From positions 1-64,000 of the forward strand of contig NZ_JASPDO010000003.1 in assembly GCF_030230605.1 (NCBI RefSeq): 64,000 bases of DNA. Direction: 5' to 3'. The translations under genes and the position numbers were made by a program. Origin of the DNA: Brevibacterium sp. UMB1308A. GTDB taxonomy: Bacteria; Actinomycetota; Actinomycetes; Actinomycetales; Brevibacteriaceae. Shown here piece after piece: positions 16,929 to 26,933 of the stretch. The stretch's first letter is position 1; each line of letters opens with the position of its first letter. The notes beneath the pieces were generated by a model that worked only from the letters and a program-made list of their open reading frames with translations, searched no databases and was not told where the DNA came from.

Positions 16929-18242
16929 ATGGCCCCACGGATCAGCGGCACACCCGGCACAGTCGGTGGTGAACCTCCCAGCAGCCTGCCCGCCACCGCG
17001 CTTGAAACAACTCCTGAGAACCCGTGGCCGGTCTCGCTTTTAAGCAAAAACATCAAGCGCTACATCGAACGCATGTCCGTGGTGTGGGTCGAAGGTCAAA
17101 TCATCGAGTTCAACTCTCGCGGACGAGCCTCCTACCTCACTATCCGCGACCTCAACGACCAAATCTCACTACCCGTTCAAGTGTTCTCTGACGTGCTTGA
17201 CAGGCTCGAAACTCCCGTCAAAGCCGGTGACCACGTGGTCGTACAACTCAAAGCGAACTTCTGGATGAAAATCGGTCGCCTCTCTATGCAGGCCCGCGAC
17301 ATCCGCCCGGTGGGACTCGGTGAACTTCTCGCCCGCCTCGAACGTCTCAAGCGGCTGCTCGCTGCCGAGGGCCTTTTCGACCCGGCCCTCAAAAAACCAA
17401 TCCCGTTTTTGCCCACCAAAATCGGGCTCATCACCGGCCGTAACTCCGATGCAGAAAAAGACGTCATCCGCAACGCCACACTGCGCTGGCCATCTGTCGA
17501 ATTCGACGTCATCAACACGGCAGTCCAAGGCACGGGGGCCGTCACCCAGATCATCGCTGCACTCGATCAATTAGATGCAAGACCAGACGTTGACGTCATT
17601 ATCATCGCCCGAGGTGGTGGCAGCTTAGAGGACCTCCTCCCCTTTTCGAATGAGTCCCTCATCCGAGCTGTAGCGGCCGCTAAAACTCCAATCGTTTCGG
17701 CAATTGGTCACGAAGCAGACCGCCCGATCCTCGACGAAGTCGCAGACCTCCGAGCTTCCACCCCCACCGACGCCGCTAAACGGGTCGTGCCTGATTTCTA
17801 CCAAGAAGTCATGGACATCATGCAAGCTCGCGCCGTTATGACAGGCATTCTTGAGCGCTTCATCACTAACGAACAAAAGGGCCTCGACAGTGTCCGGAGT
17901 CGCCCCGTATTGGCAAACCCGCACACCATCATCGCTACTCGCGCCGAAGAGATCGCCGACTGGCGGGCGCGTGCCGCTTCATTGACTAAGCGCATACTCC
18001 AACACGGAGACGCCACCGTTGAGCACCTCCGCACACAGATTCGTGCCCTCAGCCCGCTCAACACGCTGGCCCGCGGTTACGCGATCGTGCAGGACACCTC
18101 GGGAACGGCAGTCCGGAACACGCAAGATTTAAGCACTGGCGACAAACTCACCGTCACAGTCGAACAAGGCACTTTCGACGCCACTGTCACGAAAATCCAT
18201 CCACACCGGCAAACTACGCCCCAAACAAAGGACACACCATGA
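16929..18242 (+). CDS. xseA: Exodeoxyribonuclease VII large subunit
   Basis: This is a 437-residue subunit of ExoVII, which degrades single-stranded DNA to acid-insoluble then short oligonucleotides. The N-terminal OB fold (WVEGQIIEFNSRGRASYLTI, about residues 53-72) is followed by the catalytic core with LPTKIGLITGRNSDAEKD, the IIARGGGSLEDLLPFSNE block (about 221-238) and SAIGHEADRPILDEVADLRA, and then a helical C-terminal arm that binds the small subunits. ATG 16929 starts a 40-residue low-complexity leader before the OB fold, so a later start is possible. The stop overlaps the start of xseB (ATGA), ensuring paired synthesis of both subunits. Confidence 0.95.
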   Translation: MAPRISGTPGTVGGEPPSSLPATALETTPENPWPVSLLSKNIKRYIERMSVVWVEGQIIEFNSRGRASYLTIRDLNDQISLPVQVFSDVLDRLETPVKAGDHVVVQLKANFWMKIGRLSMQARDIRPVGLGELLARLERLKRLLAAEGLFDPALKKPIPFLPTKIGLITGRNSDAEKDVIRNATLRWPSVEFDVINTAVQGTGAVTQIIAALDQLDARPDVDVIIIARGGGSLEDLLPFSNESLIRAVAAAKTPIVSAIGHEADRPILDEVADLRASTPTDAAKRVVPDFYQEVMDIMQARAVMTGILERFITNEQKGLDSVRSRPVLANPHTIIATRAEEIADWRARAASLTKRILQHGDATVEHLRTQIRALSPLNTLARGYAIVQDTSGTAVRNTQDLSTGDKLTVTVEQGTFDATVTKIHPHRQTTPQTKDTP

Positions 18243-18475
18243 CGCAGATCAACGAAATGAGCTACGAACAGGCCCGCGAAGAACTCATGAACACGGTCAA
18301 GGCTTTAGAAGCCGGAAACCTCAACTTGGAAGAATCTCTGACCCTGTGGAAGCGCGGCGAACTCTTAGCTGACCGGTGCCAAGCTTGGCTCGACAGCGCC
18401 CGCGAGGCTCTCGACAAAGCTCAAGCAAAACAAGCGGGCGAAAACGAAACTAGCTCAGAGCAAGAAGCAGAATAG
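18239..18475 (+). CDS. xseB: Exodeoxyribonuclease VII small subunit
   Basis: This is a 78-residue acidic two-helix protein with the family pattern SYEQAREELMNTVKALEAGN followed by LNLEESLTLWKRGE and a second helix (CQAWLDSAREALDKA). Several copies wrap around the C-terminal arm of XseA to make active ExoVII. It starts within the xseA stop codon (ATGA overlap) and has normal length. It converges on the DUF4245 gene with a 27-bp gap. Confidence 0.93.
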   Translation: MTQINEMSYEQAREELMNTVKALEAGNLNLEESLTLWKRGELLADRCQAWLDSAREALDKAQAKQAGENETSSEQEAE

Positions 18476-18502
18476 GCTCGCCGCGTCACGCGCACACCGC
18501 GC

Positions 18503-19069
18503 CTAATGCTTCTCCAGAGCGCGCCCTACAAACATGTCAACAGACTCAGCCGTGGCGACCGCCTGAACCACAAACCAGGTCCCATTGGCTTGACCTACGA
18601 ACGCCTGTTCGCGGTTCTTGCCTTCATAGGTTGCGAACTTCACACCTTGAATGTTCTGCTCCCCAACAGGCGCGAACTCCTTGACAAATGACTTCGCCCA
18701 ATCTTCTTCGGCCTGTGCTTGACGGATCGACAACCACTGCTCATCGGGACCCACATATGAGGCGTACCACGTCTCTACCGACGGCTCCCCCATGGGCCCA
18801 AGCCGAGCCTCGTTCGAGTGCCAACCTTCCGGAGTTTCAAACCACGCAACCGGCCAATCAACTGCGTCATCTGCCGTTTGACCAATTCCCTGAGCATCCA
18901 CCTTGCGAATGGGGTCACCCTTGGGCTGAGGTGCGATCATGAGCGCTAGCACCATGATCAGAACACACGCCAGCAGAGCGATCACCATGTTCATCCAGTT
19001 GGCTTCCAACCGGAGTTTCCGCATCTCTGCGCGCGAGCCGGGCTGAGGTTGGGCAGATTTTTCAGTCAC
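18503..19069 (-). CDS. DUF4245 family membrane-anchored protein
   Basis: This 188-residue protein has a short cytoplasmic tail, one membrane helix (MVIALLACVLIMVLALMIAP, about residues 30-50) and an extracytoplasmic DUF4245 domain. The domain contains PVAWFETPEGWHSNEARLG, WYASYVGPDEQWLSIRQA and a C-terminal VGQANGTWFVVQAVATAE. The function of DUF4245 is unknown; in mycobacteria a member (Rv1100) lies beside glpX, as here. GTG 19069 is chosen as start with a weak TGGGG upstream. A longer frame reaches 19420 but would overlap the divergent glpX gene. It is divergently transcribed from glpX. Confidence 0.85.
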   Translation of the reverse strand: MTEKSAQPQPGSRAEMRKLRLEANWMNMVIALLACVLIMVLALMIAPQPKGDPIRKVDAQGIGQTADDAVDWPVAWFETPEGWHSNEARLGPMGEPSVETWYASYVGPDEQWLSIRQAQAEEDWAKSFVKEFAPVGEQNIQGVKFATYEGKNREQAFVGQANGTWFVVQAVATAESVDMFVGRALEKH

Positions 19070-19185
19070 CCCAGTATTGTGCCCACACTGTTCGCAACTC
19101 ACAAACGCACGGTGAAAAAGCTCACCTGCCCATCTTCTCTCTAACCCACCGCAAACTGAAACGTCGTTAGTGGCACAATGAAGAT

Positions 19186-20304
19186 ATGACAGAGCTGAAT
19201 GCGTCACAAGAAAAGGCTCACCACAATGGCGGGCGTGCAGAAACCGAACCCGTTGCTGTGACCGATGAGTGGTCCCAGCGACTCCGCATCGAAGAAGGCG
19301 AACCCGATCGTAACCTCGCGCTCGAATTGGTCCGCGTGACCGAGGCGGCAGCAATTGCCGCTGGACCGTGGGCTGGTCGCGGGGAAAAGCTCGCTGCCGA
19401 CGGCGCTGCCGTCGCAGCAATGCGCAATGTCATCTCGACCGTCCGCATGGATGGCACCGTCGTCATTGGCGAAGGCGAAAAAGATGAAGCCCCCATGTTG
19501 TTTAACGGCGAAAAAGTGGGTGACGGGACAGGCGCCCACGTAGACGTCGCCGTCGATCCCATCGATGGAACCACTTTGACGGCTAAAGGTATGCCCGGCG
19601 CGATCGCTGTGATGGCAGTGTCCGAAGGTGGTTCCATGTATGACCCTTCAGCCGTGTTCTATATGGAGAAACTCGTCGCCAGCGACCAATACGCTGACGT
19701 CGTTGATCTGCGCTTGCCCGTAAGCGAAAACATCCGCCGTGTGGCCAAGGTTAAAGGAAGCACCGACGACGCATCAGCCGTCACTGTCGTGATTCTGGAC
19801 CGTCCGCGCCACAAGGAACTCATCCAAGAAGTCCGCGATGCCGGAGCCCGCATCAAACTGATCTCAGACGGTGACGTCGCAGGGGCCATTGCGGCGTGCC
19901 GCCCCAACACCGGAACCGATCTCCTCATGGGAATCGGTGGAACCCCCGAAGGCATTATCACAGCATGCGCAGTCAAAGCGATGGGCGGAGTCATTCAAGG
20001 TCGCCTATGGCCACAGTCCGACGAAGAACGCCAAGGTGCAATCGACGCCGGTCTGAAACTAGACACGGTTCTTTCCACTGATGACCTGGTCAAAAGCGAC
20101 AACACGTACTTCGTCGCCACCGGTATCACCACCGGCGACCTCCTGGACGGAGTGCGTTATGAGGGCCAGCACGTCATGACCCACTCGCTTGTCATGCGTT
20201 CCAAGTCCGGAACTGTGCGCAACGTGTACGCAGAACACCGCATTGAAAAGACCCACTCGTATGAAGAAGCTGCCCGGGAAGCAGCTCGCAGGGGTCTTGT
20301 TTAA
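19186..20304 (+). CDS. glpX: Fructose-1,6-bisphosphatase, class II
   Basis: This 372-residue enzyme is the actinobacterial gluconeogenic FBPase that dephosphorylates fructose 1,6-bisphosphate in a metal-dependent way. The metal-binding motif [15 protein letters not shown] and the [12 protein letters not shown] block are intact, as is [17 protein letters not shown] further on. The N-terminus has a 20-residue non-conserved extension before the family start at about [14 protein letters not shown]. The stop TAA overlaps the start of the carbonic anhydrase gene by one base (TAATG), and fumC follows by a GTGA overlap, so all three are probably one transcript linking gluconeogenesis, bicarbonate supply and the TCA cycle. 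Confidence 0.95.
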   Translation: MTELNASQEKAHHNGGRAETEPVAVTDEWSQRLRIEEGEPDRNLALELVRVTEAAAIAAGPWAGRGEKLAADGAAVAAMRNVISTVRMDGTVVIGEGEKDEAPMLFNGEKVGDGTGAHVDVAVDPIDGTTLTAKGMPGAIAVMAVSEGGSMYDPSAVFYMEKLVASDQYADVVDLRLPVSENIRRVAKVKGSTDDASAVTVVILDRPRHKELIQEVRDAGARIKLISDGDVAGAIAACRPNTGTDLLMGIGGTPEGIITACAVKAMGGVIQGRLWPQSDEERQGAIDAGLKLDTVLSTDDLVKSDNTYFVATGITTGDLLDGVRYEGQHVMTHSLVMRSKSGTVRNVYAEHRIEKTHSYEEAAREAARRGLV

Positions 20305-20951
20305 TGCCCAACTCCCGTACATACAACACCCCACAAGCGGCATTTGACCGTCTGATCGACGGAAACAAACGCTTTGTGACAGATACCCCGGAACATGCTC
20401 AACAGGACGCCACGAGGCGGCGCGAACTCCGCACTTCGCAATTGCCTTTCTCGACGCTGTTCGGTTGCTCTGACTCTCGTGTTGCAGCTGAACTGATCTT
20501 TGACGTAGGCCTAGGCGAAATGTTTGTGGTCCGCACAGCCGGGCAGGTCACCGACTCTGTCACGATTGGCAGCCTGGAATACGGTGTCGAACAACTAGGA
20601 ACCCCGCTCGTCGTAGTTCTGGGACACGACTCCTGCGGCGCTGTCACCGCGTCCGTCGACGCCTACCAGAACGGAACGTTCCCTGGCGGTTTCGTTGACG
20701 ACGTCGTATCCAACATCCTTCCCGCAGTCGCCCGCGCCCACTCGCAAGGCAAGAACGACATCGGGGCGGCAGTGGAACAGAACACCGTCGACACCGTGGA
20801 ACGGCTCTACGCACGTTCCTACACCATTCGTAAAGCAGTAAATGAAGGCCGTACCGCACTCGTGGGTCTCACCTACGCTCTGGCGGACGGAAAAGTAAAT
20901 GTTGTTGCCGTTCGCGGCGAACTCAACACCGACAGCAAGGAGACACAGTGA
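20304..20951 (+). CDS. Beta-class carbonic anhydrase
   Basis: This 215-residue enzyme interconverts CO2 and bicarbonate. Zinc ligands are visible as CSDSR (Cys and the Asp-Arg dyad, about residues 55-59) and HDSC (about 110-113), exactly the beta-class pattern. The family stretches [20 protein letters not shown] and [15 protein letters not shown] are present. It sits between glpX and fumC with overlapping start and stop codons on both sides, so it is translationally coupled. Bicarbonate for biotin-dependent carboxylases (one is encoded at 31 kb) is a plausible use. Confidence 0.94.
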   Translation: MPNSRTYNTPQAAFDRLIDGNKRFVTDTPEHAQQDATRRRELRTSQLPFSTLFGCSDSRVAAELIFDVGLGEMFVVRTAGQVTDSVTIGSLEYGVEQLGTPLVVVLGHDSCGAVTASVDAYQNGTFPGGFVDDVVSNILPAVARAHSQGKNDIGAAVEQNTVDTVERLYARSYTIRKAVNEGRTALVGLTYALADGKVNVVAVRGELNTDSKETQ

Positions 20952-22354
20952 GCCAAGAATTCCGCATTGAACACGACACCATGGGTGAGGTTAAAGTCCC
21001 CGTCAACGCCCTGTACCGCGCTCAGACCCAGCGCGCAGTTGAAAACTTCCCCATCTCTGGCAAACCACTCGAAGCTGCCAACATCGCCGCCCTGGGGCAC
21101 GTGAAGAAGGCGTGCGCACGAGCCAACAACGACCTCGGCGTTCTTGACGACACCCGTGCCAAGGCGATCATCGCCGCAGCTGAGGAAGTCATCGCTGGGA
21201 CCCACAACGGCGAATTCCCTATTGACGTGTTCCAGACCGGTTCAGGTACCTCGTCAAACATGAACACCAATGAGGTCATTGCAACCCTGGCCAACCGTGC
21301 TGTTGAAGGCCAGGACTCTGAGATCCACCCCAACGACCACGTCAACGCGTCACAGTCGTCCAACGACGTCTACCCCACCTCGGTACACGTAGCCGTCACC
21401 CAGGCTCTAGTGAATGATCTGGTTCCTGCCATGGACTACCTGGCGAGCGCGCTGGAAGAGAAGGCCACTGAGTTCCGCAACATTGTGAAGTCTGGCCGTA
21501 CTCACCTCATGGACGCCACCCCAGTGACCTTGGGTCAGGAGTTCTCCGGTTACGCCGCCCAGGTGCGTTACGGCATCGAACGTATCGAAGCTTCGCTGCC
21601 GCGTGTTGCTGAAGTTCCTATGGGTGGAACCGCAACCGGTACCGGAATCAACACACCTGAAGGGTTCCCGCAGGCCGTTGTGAAGTACCTGGCCGAACAG
21701 ACCGGTCTGCCTATCACGGAAGCACGTAACCACTTCGAGGCTCAGGCCAACCGTGACGGTCTGGTTGAAGCGTCCGGTCAGTTGCGCAACATCGCGTACT
21801 CGTACATGAAGATCAACAACGACATCCGCTGGATGGGTTCGGGCCCCAACACGGGTCTGGGTGAACTTCACATTCCTGATCTGCAGCCTGGCTCGTCGAT
21901 CATGCCCGGTAAGGTCAACCCGGTTATTTGTGAGGCTGTTATCCAGGTATGCGCACAGGTGGTTGGTAATGACACCGCCGTGTCGCTGTCCTCGACCAAC
22001 GGCGCGTTCGAGCTCAACGTGGGTATCCCAGTCATGGCTTCGAACCTGCTGGAGTCGATCCGCCTGTTGGCCAACTCCAGCCGCGTTATGGCCGACAAGA
22101 TGATCAAGGGTCTGGAAGCCAACGAAGACCGTTGCCGCTTCCTCGCAGAAGCTTCCCCTTCGATCGTGACTCCGCTGAACAAGGTCATCGGTTACGAAGC
22201 TGCCGCCAAGATCGCTAAGCACGCTGTTAACAACAAGATGACGGTGAAAGAAGCGACGGTGGAGCTGGGCTACGTAGAAAACGGCACCATCACGGAAGAA
22301 GACCTGGATAAGGCGCTTGACGTGACCACCATGCTGGGTGAGTTCAACCGCTAG
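20948..22354 (+). CDS. fumC: Fumarate hydratase, class II
   Basis: This 468-residue class II fumarase hydrates fumarate to L-malate in the TCA cycle without an iron-sulfur cluster. The fumarase/aspartase signature [12 protein letters not shown] is at about residue 318, the substrate-site [14 protein letters not shown] at about 98 and [17 protein letters not shown] near 187, which places it with fumarase and not aspartase. GTG 20948 overlaps the preceding stop codon. Codon use is strongly biased to GC-ending preferred codons, as expected of a well-expressed gene. A long hairpin follows 30 bases after the stop. Confidence 0.96.
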   Translation: MSQEFRIEHDTMGEVKVPVNALYRAQTQRAVENFPISGKPLEAANIAALGHVKKACARANNDLGVLDDTRAKAIIAAAEEVIAGTHNGEFPIDVFQTGSGTSSNMNTNEVIATLANRAVEGQDSEIHPNDHVNASQSSNDVYPTSVHVAVTQALVNDLVPAMDYLASALEEKATEFRNIVKSGRTHLMDATPVTLGQEFSGYAAQVRYGIERIEASLPRVAEVPMGGTATGTGINTPEGFPQAVVKYLAEQTGLPITEARNHFEAQANRDGLVEASGQLRNIAYSYMKINNDIRWMGSGPNTGLGELHIPDLQPGSSIMPGKVNPVICEAVIQVCAQVVGNDTAVSLSSTNGAFELNVGIPVMASNLLESIRLLANSSRVMADKMIKGLEANEDRCRFLAEASPSIVTPLNKVIGYEAAAKIAKHAVNNKMTVKEATVELGYVENGTITEEDLDKALDVTTMLGEFNR

Positions 22355-22383
22355 TAAAAGACCGCCGAGGTCGTAGAAAGTCC

Positions 22384-22414
22384 GGCGCCCCACACCAGTT
22401 TGGTGTGGGGCGCC
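22384..22414. terminator. Bidirectional hairpin between fumC and the phoH-like gene
   Basis: GGCGCCCCACACC pairs perfectly with GGTGTGGGGCGCC (13 bp) across a short loop, between two convergent genes. There is no clear T tract on either side. Confidence 0.65.
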
Positions 22415-22445
22415 GCTTCGTTAGCGTGAGGTGGTGCGTTGGGAG

Positions 22446-23768
22446 TTACGTGTGCATGTCGAACTCTTCGAGCACTTGGGTTACCAGTGCCGCAATCGCA
22501 GAACGCTCCGAACGTGTCAGAGTGATGTGCGCGAACAGCTTGTGTCCTTTGAGTTTTTCAATGACGGCTGAAATACCGTCATGGCGTCCCACCCGCAGGT
22601 TGTCACGCTGAGCTACATCGTGCGTGAGTACCACCCGGGAATTTTGCCCCAAGCGTGAAAGCACAGTGAGGAGGACGGTGCGTTCCAGCGACTGCGCTTC
22701 GTCCACGATGACGAACGCGTCGTGCAATGAGCGACCTCGAATGTGCGTGAGCGGGAGAACTTCCAACATGCCACGGTGAATCACCTCGTCGATGACGTTG
22801 CGGGAGACCAGTGCTCCCAGAGTGTCGAATACTGCTTCTGCCCACGGGTTCATCTTGTCTGACTCATCGCCAGGCAAGTACCCCAGGTTTTGACCACCAA
22901 CTGCGTACAGTGGCCGGAACACCATGATTTTTTCGTGCGTGCGGTCCTCTAGAACCGCCTGCAAACCAGCCATGAGAGCCATTGCTGATTTACCAGTTCC
23001 AGCACGCCCACCCAAGGACACAATGCCCACTTCTTCGTCGGTGAGCATGTCCAAAGCGATACGCTGTTCAGCCGACCTGCCGTGGATGCCAAACACGTCA
23101 CGGTCACCACGAACCAGCTTGATCGTCCCCGTGCCTGCCTGCTCGTTAAGCGCTACCACGCGCCCTAACCCGGAACCACGCGAAGAGGACAAAACCAGCC
23201 CGGTATTTAACACCTCGGCGCCGGCGGCCTTGGTTTCAACGAAACCTGAGTCAAACAACTGAGCCATTTCCGCTTCATCCAACATGAGTTCACTCAGACC
23301 CGTGTAACCAGAATCCACGGCCTGTTCAGCCAAGTACGCTTCCGCGGCCAGACCAAGCGCGGACGCTTTGACACGCATGGGCACATCCTTGGTCACAACA
23401 ACAACCGAATGCCCTTCAGCCTGCAAATTACGCGCAACAGCGAGAATCCGCGTGTCGTTTTCCCCCCGGTCAAAAGCCACCGGCAAACCTGACGCGTCAA
23501 CGTGGTTGAGCTCGACACGCAACGTGCCACCTTCGCTGCCAATCGGAATCGGTGCGTCTAAACGCCCAAACTCCTCGCGCAAATCATCCAGAATTCCCAA
23601 CGCTCGGCGCGCTGTGAAACCCAATTCCGGATGATGCCTTTTCGCTTCCAGCTCACTTACCACAATGAGCGGGATCACCACATCGTGTTCATCGAAGCGG
23701 TAGATTGCGCGCGGGTCAGAAAGAAGAACAGAAGTATCGAGTACGTACGTGTGAACAGTGGTAGTCAT
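22446..23768 (-). CDS. PIN domain-PhoH ATPase fusion protein
   Basis: This 440-residue protein has an N-terminal PIN ribonuclease domain ([18 protein letters not shown], with acidic residues at about 10, 45 and 100) followed by a C-terminal PhoH-type P-loop domain. The Walker A motif is [16 protein letters not shown] (about residues 247-262), Walker B is FVIVDEAQ, and [22 protein letters not shown] is the PhoH family block. PhoH2-type proteins are reported to act as RNA helicase/ribonucleases. ATG 23768 is chosen because AGGGGAG lies 5 bases upstream; an extension to 23879 lacks support. It converges on fumC. The mycobacterial phoH2 gene is near fum in the same chromosomal neighbourhood. Confidence 0.93.
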   Translation of the reverse strand: MTTTVHTYVLDTSVLLSDPRAIYRFDEHDVVIPLIVVSELEAKRHHPELGFTARRALGILDDLREEFGRLDAPIPIGSEGGTLRVELNHVDASGLPVAFDRGENDTRILAVARNLQAEGHSVVVVTKDVPMRVKASALGLAAEAYLAEQAVDSGYTGLSELMLDEAEMAQLFDSGFVETKAAGAEVLNTGLVLSSSRGSGLGRVVALNEQAGTGTIKLVRGDRDVFGIHGRSAEQRIALDMLTDEEVGIVSLGGRAGTGKSAMALMAGLQAVLEDRTHEKIMVFRPLYAVGGQNLGYLPGDESDKMNPWAEAVFDTLGALVSRNVIDEVIHRGMLEVLPLTHIRGRSLHDAFVIVDEAQSLERTVLLTVLSRLGQNSRVVLTHDVAQRDNLRVGRHDGISAVIEKLKGHKLFAHITLTRSERSAIAALVTQVLEEFDMHT

Positions 23769-23941
23769 GGGCTCCCCTGTACTTAAGGTCCAAGGTGCCC
23801 TACTCAATCCTTCCCCGACGAGGCTGACACCTCGGGTTGGTCCCTCACCAACTGTTTCCAACCTAACGTGAGAATCCATGCCCGAGGTGGGGCCCGGCTC
23901 GGCGGGTCGATGACGTTTAGGTGAATGAGTTGTGAACTGGC

Positions 23942-24715
23942 TTATTTGCCGTAGCGGCGCTGTCTTTGCGAGTAGTCGCGCACGGCTCGCAAAAAGTCGG
24001 TCTTTCTGAACGCAGGCCAGTAGGCTTCACAGAAGAAGAACTCAGAGTATGCGCTTTGCCAGATGAGGAACCCACTTAACCTTTGTTCCCCTGAAGAACG
24101 GATGATGAGGTCGGGGTCCGGTTGTCCCTTGGTGTACAAGTGTTCTGCCAGGCTTTCTTCTGTCAACGCGTTAATCGCGTCTTCCATGCTGGTGCCTGCG
24201 GCGGACTCTGCTCGCAAATACGACTTGATTGCGTTAACGATTTCCTGGCGCCCGCCGTACCCCACGGCCACGTTGACGTGCACACTGGGCTGGCCGCCAC
24301 GTGAGCTCTCTTGCGCTTTTTCCAGCCTGGCACGTAGCGGTTCAGGCAGAACGCTCAAATCACCCACCAGGTTCACGGCGTATGTGTCTGACTGGGCGAT
24401 CTGCTCAACCATGTCAGAGATGATGGCGACCAAGGCTTCAACTTCATCCGGAGTGCGCTGCAGGTTTTCGCGTGACAGCACGTACAGGGTGACGACTTCG
24501 ATGCCAATTTCATCGCACCACCCCAGGAACTCAACGATCTTTTGCGCCCCGGCCCTATGGCCCTGTTCAGTGGTTGCGCCGAACTCTTTGGCCCATCTGC
24601 GGTTGCCGTCGGTAATCACGCCCACATGCCGTGGAATCCGGTCTGACGGGGCGAGTTCGCGCACGATCTGACGGTTGTACAACCGATACAGCCAGCCTGC
24701 GATTTGCCTGCGCAC
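23942..24715 (-). CDS. uppS: Isoprenyl transferase (cis-prenyltransferase)
   Basis: This 257-residue UppS-family enzyme condenses IPP units in cis. The catalytic Asp lies in [15 protein letters not shown] (about residues 29-43), and the C-terminal [20 protein letters not shown] carries the conserved Arg and Ser residues. Actinobacteria often have a short-chain (Z-farnesyl) and a long-chain enzyme. The place beside a hemolysin III gene matches the mycobacterial Rv1086 short-chain synthase, so a short-chain product is the better guess, but chain length cannot be read from sequence. GTG 24715 has GGAGGAGGG just upstream. It is divergent from the hemolysin III gene. Confidence 0.93.
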   Translation of the reverse strand: MRRQIAGWLYRLYNRQIVRELAPSDRIPRHVGVITDGNRRWAKEFGATTEQGHRAGAQKIVEFLGWCDEIGIEVVTLYVLSRENLQRTPDEVEALVAIISDMVEQIAQSDTYAVNLVGDLSVLPEPLRARLEKAQESSRGGQPSVHVNVAVGYGGRQEIVNAIKSYLRAESAAGTSMEDAINALTEESLAEHLYTKGQPDPDLIIRSSGEQRLSGFLIWQSAYSEFFFCEAYWPAFRKTDFLRAVRDYSQRQRRYGK

Positions 24716-24802
24716 TCGCCCTCCTCCAAATCTCTACCACTACTGTATAACTTGATTATGGACCGAGTCTGAGGCTCAGAGCGCACCGCCTAGAATAGGT
24801 AT

Positions 24803-25570
24803 ATGGGCGCTCATGACACACTCGATCCGGTCAGTGACAGAAATCGCGACAAGAAACGTGACAGAAAACTAGCGGCGGCGAAGTCTCAGCACGCCCGCCG
24901 GTTGCGCAATTTGCGCGTCGACATCACGCGCTTTATGGAAATACGCCCCAGTTGGCGTGGCTGGATTCACGCAGGTGCGTTCCCCCTGGCCGTCGCTGGT
25001 GGACTTGCTGCTGTCATTTTGTGTCCCACGATCGCTTCACGCCTCGCGTCCGCGATTTTCGCTATCACGGGCATGATGCTGTTCGGAACGTCTGCCATGT
25101 ATCACCGAGGTTCGTGGCGGGTGCGCGTGCGCATCCTATTGCGCCGACTCGACCACGCCAACATTTTCCTCATCACCGCTGGAACGTACACGCCACTTGC
25201 GGTGTTGCTTTTGGACCCGCCTGCGTCGTGGTGGCTTCTGGGCATCATTTGGACAGGCGCTATTTTGGGCGTGATTTTCCGCCTCATCTGGATCAGTGCC
25301 CCGCGCTGGCTTTTCGTCCCTGTGTACATTGGCATTGGAATCGCCGGAATTGGTTTCATCCCGTCCATGTGGATGCACAACTTGGCCGCGGGAATCCTCA
25401 TTGTGATCGGTGGCGCCTCCTACATTACGGGCGCTGTCATTTACGCGTTGAAGCGCCCCAACCCGTTTCCAGCGCAGTTCGGTTTCCACGAAATTTTCCA
25501 CACCGCAACCGTGATTGGTTACGGGTGCCATTTAGCGGCAATTCTCGTGTCGGCAGTAGCCGCGCTCTAG
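24803..25570 (+). CDS. Hemolysin III / TrhA family membrane protein
   Basis: This 255-residue, seven-helix membrane protein is of the PAQR/hemolysin III superfamily. After a 50-residue charged N-terminus come the conserved motifs TSAMYHRG (Ser-His after helix 2), RRLDHANIFLITAGTYTP (Asp-His) and GFHEIFHTATVIGYGCH (the final HxxxH). These putative metal-binding residues are all present. Members are often called hemolysins, but membrane energetics or lipid-related roles are more likely than cytolysis. The gene order with uppS, mca and greA matches that of M. tuberculosis (Rv1085c region). The start at ATG 24803 lies 6 bases after an AGG. Confidence 0.9.
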   Translation: MGAHDTLDPVSDRNRDKKRDRKLAAAKSQHARRLRNLRVDITRFMEIRPSWRGWIHAGAFPLAVAGGLAAVILCPTIASRLASAIFAITGMMLFGTSAMYHRGSWRVRVRILLRRLDHANIFLITAGTYTPLAVLLLDPPASWWLLGIIWTGAILGVIFRLIWISAPRWLFVPVYIGIGIAGIGFIPSMWMHNLAAGILIVIGGASYITGAVIYALKRPNPFPAQFGFHEIFHTATVIGYGCHLAAILVSAVAAL

Positions 25571-25600
25571 GGGAGCAAAGACCGCCGAGGCGGTTCCCGG

Positions 25601-25903
25601 TTAGGATTCGTCCTTCTGGTTGCGCTGTTTTTGCTCCATGATCGCTTCTGCTTCTTCTCGCGACTGGCGGGGATCCACGCGCACGGGCAGAGCGTTCGAC
25701 TCAACGGCCCCATCACGGGCTCGTAGCTTTCGCACTTTACGTGCAGCGAGGTTCGCCAGCACGATTCCGGCAACGACTACCGCAAACGTGATGAGGAATC
25801 CGATTGTCCCAGGTGTTACGAGTTCTTCGTCGGGAATGGGTTTTTTAGTGGGCGGTGCGGTCGCTGCCCATAGGGCGATGGTGGTCATTGTCATGGCTGT
25901 CAT
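25601..25903 (-). CDS. Small single-pass membrane protein downstream of mca
   Basis: This is a 100-residue protein with a hydrophobic N-terminus (MTIALWAATAP region), an acidic spacer and one clear membrane helix (TIGFLITFAVVVAGIVLANLAA, given here in full as the hydrophobic core), followed by a basic-acidic cytoplasmic tail (RQSREEAEAIMEQKQRN). I do not recognise a named domain. It begins inside the mca stop codon (ATGA), so it is translationally coupled to mca. In M. tuberculosis a small uncharacterised gene (Rv1083) holds the same position, which suggests a conserved partner of the mycothiol amidase, although the function is unknown. Confidence 0.75.
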   Translation of the reverse strand: MTAMTMTTIALWAATAPPTKKPIPDEELVTPGTIGFLITFAVVVAGIVLANLAARKVRKLRARDGAVESNALPVRVDPRQSREEAEAIMEQKQRNQKDES

Positions 25904-26856
25904 GACTGTTCTCCTGAACGTTGGGCACACGCTTGCTTCAGTTCGTCTTCGCCAATGACCGTGCCGTCTTCCAGAGTCACTCCTGCGAAGAGATCACTTT
26001 CGACGAAATCTGCACGAGGATCAAGTCCACGACCCGTGTTGTCGACTGCGAGTTCAAACTCCTCTGTTGGCCAGTATTCCGAGGCGAGCTTACGGATGTC
26101 AGAGAAGAAACCGCCATTGGGGTCGATTTGGGTTGCGTGAGCGAGAAGTGCCCGGCGTGCCGTATCCATAAACTCCTGCGATTCGATACGTGCAGTGAGC
26201 CAGGTTTCGCGTGCGGGTCGCTCTTTATACTTTTTCACCATGCCCGCAAGTGGTGATTCGAGCCCTTTCTCTTCAAGGAGAGCATGAACCCGCATCCACT
26301 TAGCGGGAGATAGATCCTGGTTGTAGTACACCTTTTGCACATTCCACGGTTCTCCCAGTTCAGGGTGTTCCGTAGGATCAGCCGCCGCTTGAATCGCAGC
26401 CATCGTCACCGTGTGCGTGTGGATGTGATCGGGGTGTGGGTAACCGCCCAGTTCGTCATATGTGGTGATGACATGCGGCTTAAATCGCCGAATGATGTTG
26501 ACCAAAGGACGCGCAGCAACATGGGCAGGGACCCGGTAGAAGCACCCGTGAGGAACCTGGGTCTCAAAGTCGCCGTCGGGAAGTCCCGAGTCAACAAACC
26601 CTACCCACTGGTGATCAGCACCCAGAATCGACGCCGCAGTGGCCATTTCACGGCGGCGTAGTTCCGCAATGTCACGTTCTGCCGCCGGGGAGTCGGCTAG
26701 GGCAGGATTGAGAATGTCACCGGCTTCTCCCCCGGTCATGGTTGCAATCAAAACTTGGGCGCCCAACGAGGTGTACAGAGCTGTTGTGGCCGCACCTTTA
26801 GACGATTCGTCGTCTGGGTGTGCGTGAACGGCGAGCATCCGAAGGGCCGAATACAT
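25900..26856 (-). CDS. mca: Mycothiol S-conjugate amidase
   Basis: This 318-residue enzyme is of the MshB/Mca zinc amidase (PIG-L/LmbE) family. It cleaves mycothiol S-conjugates to a mercapturic acid for export and GlcN-inositol for reuse. The metal motif AVHAHPDDESSKGA (His-Pro-Asp-Asp) is at the N-terminus, and GGYPHPDHIHTHTVT supplies further ligands. The catalytic-region residues TTYDELGGYPH and the long C-terminal section favour Mca over MshB. ATG 26856 is supported by AAGGAG four bases upstream. Presence of mca shows that the organism makes mycothiol, an actinobacterial trait. It is divergent from the DUF4307 gene. Confidence 0.92.
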   Translation of the reverse strand: MYSALRMLAVHAHPDDESSKGAATTALYTSLGAQVLIATMTGGEAGDILNPALADSPAAERDIAELRRREMATAASILGADHQWVGFVDSGLPDGDFETQVPHGCFYRVPAHVAARPLVNIIRRFKPHVITTYDELGGYPHPDHIHTHTVTMAAIQAAADPTEHPELGEPWNVQKVYYNQDLSPAKWMRVHALLEEKGLESPLAGMVKKYKERPARETWLTARIESQEFMDTARRALLAHATQIDPNGGFFSDIRKLASEYWPTEEFELAVDNTGRGLDPRADFVESDLFAGVTLEDGTVIGEDELKQACAQRSGEQS

Positions 26857-26933
26857 GCATCTCCTTAGAGATCTATATGATGAAAGCAACTATCATAGAT
26901 TAGTCGTTTTGCCTCGCGTTTACGAAAGCTCCC

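Noticed and set aside
15395..16972. 525-codon open frame on the plus strand
   Set aside because: It lies opposite ftn and ispH, is rich in Arg, His and Leu with no domain, and is a mirror of biased codons.
21407..22393. 328-codon open frame on the minus strand
   Set aside because: It lies wholly opposite fumC, which is a clear enzyme; composition is of shadow type.
22446..23768. PIN domain gene as part of a toxin-antitoxin pair
   Set aside because: It is fused to a PhoH ATPase and has no small antitoxin gene upstream; this is a conserved core gene.
25573..25596. Short ACCGC/GCGGT hairpin between the hemolysin III gene and the mca operon
   Set aside because: Only a 5-bp stem with no T tract; it also contains a motif common all over the window.
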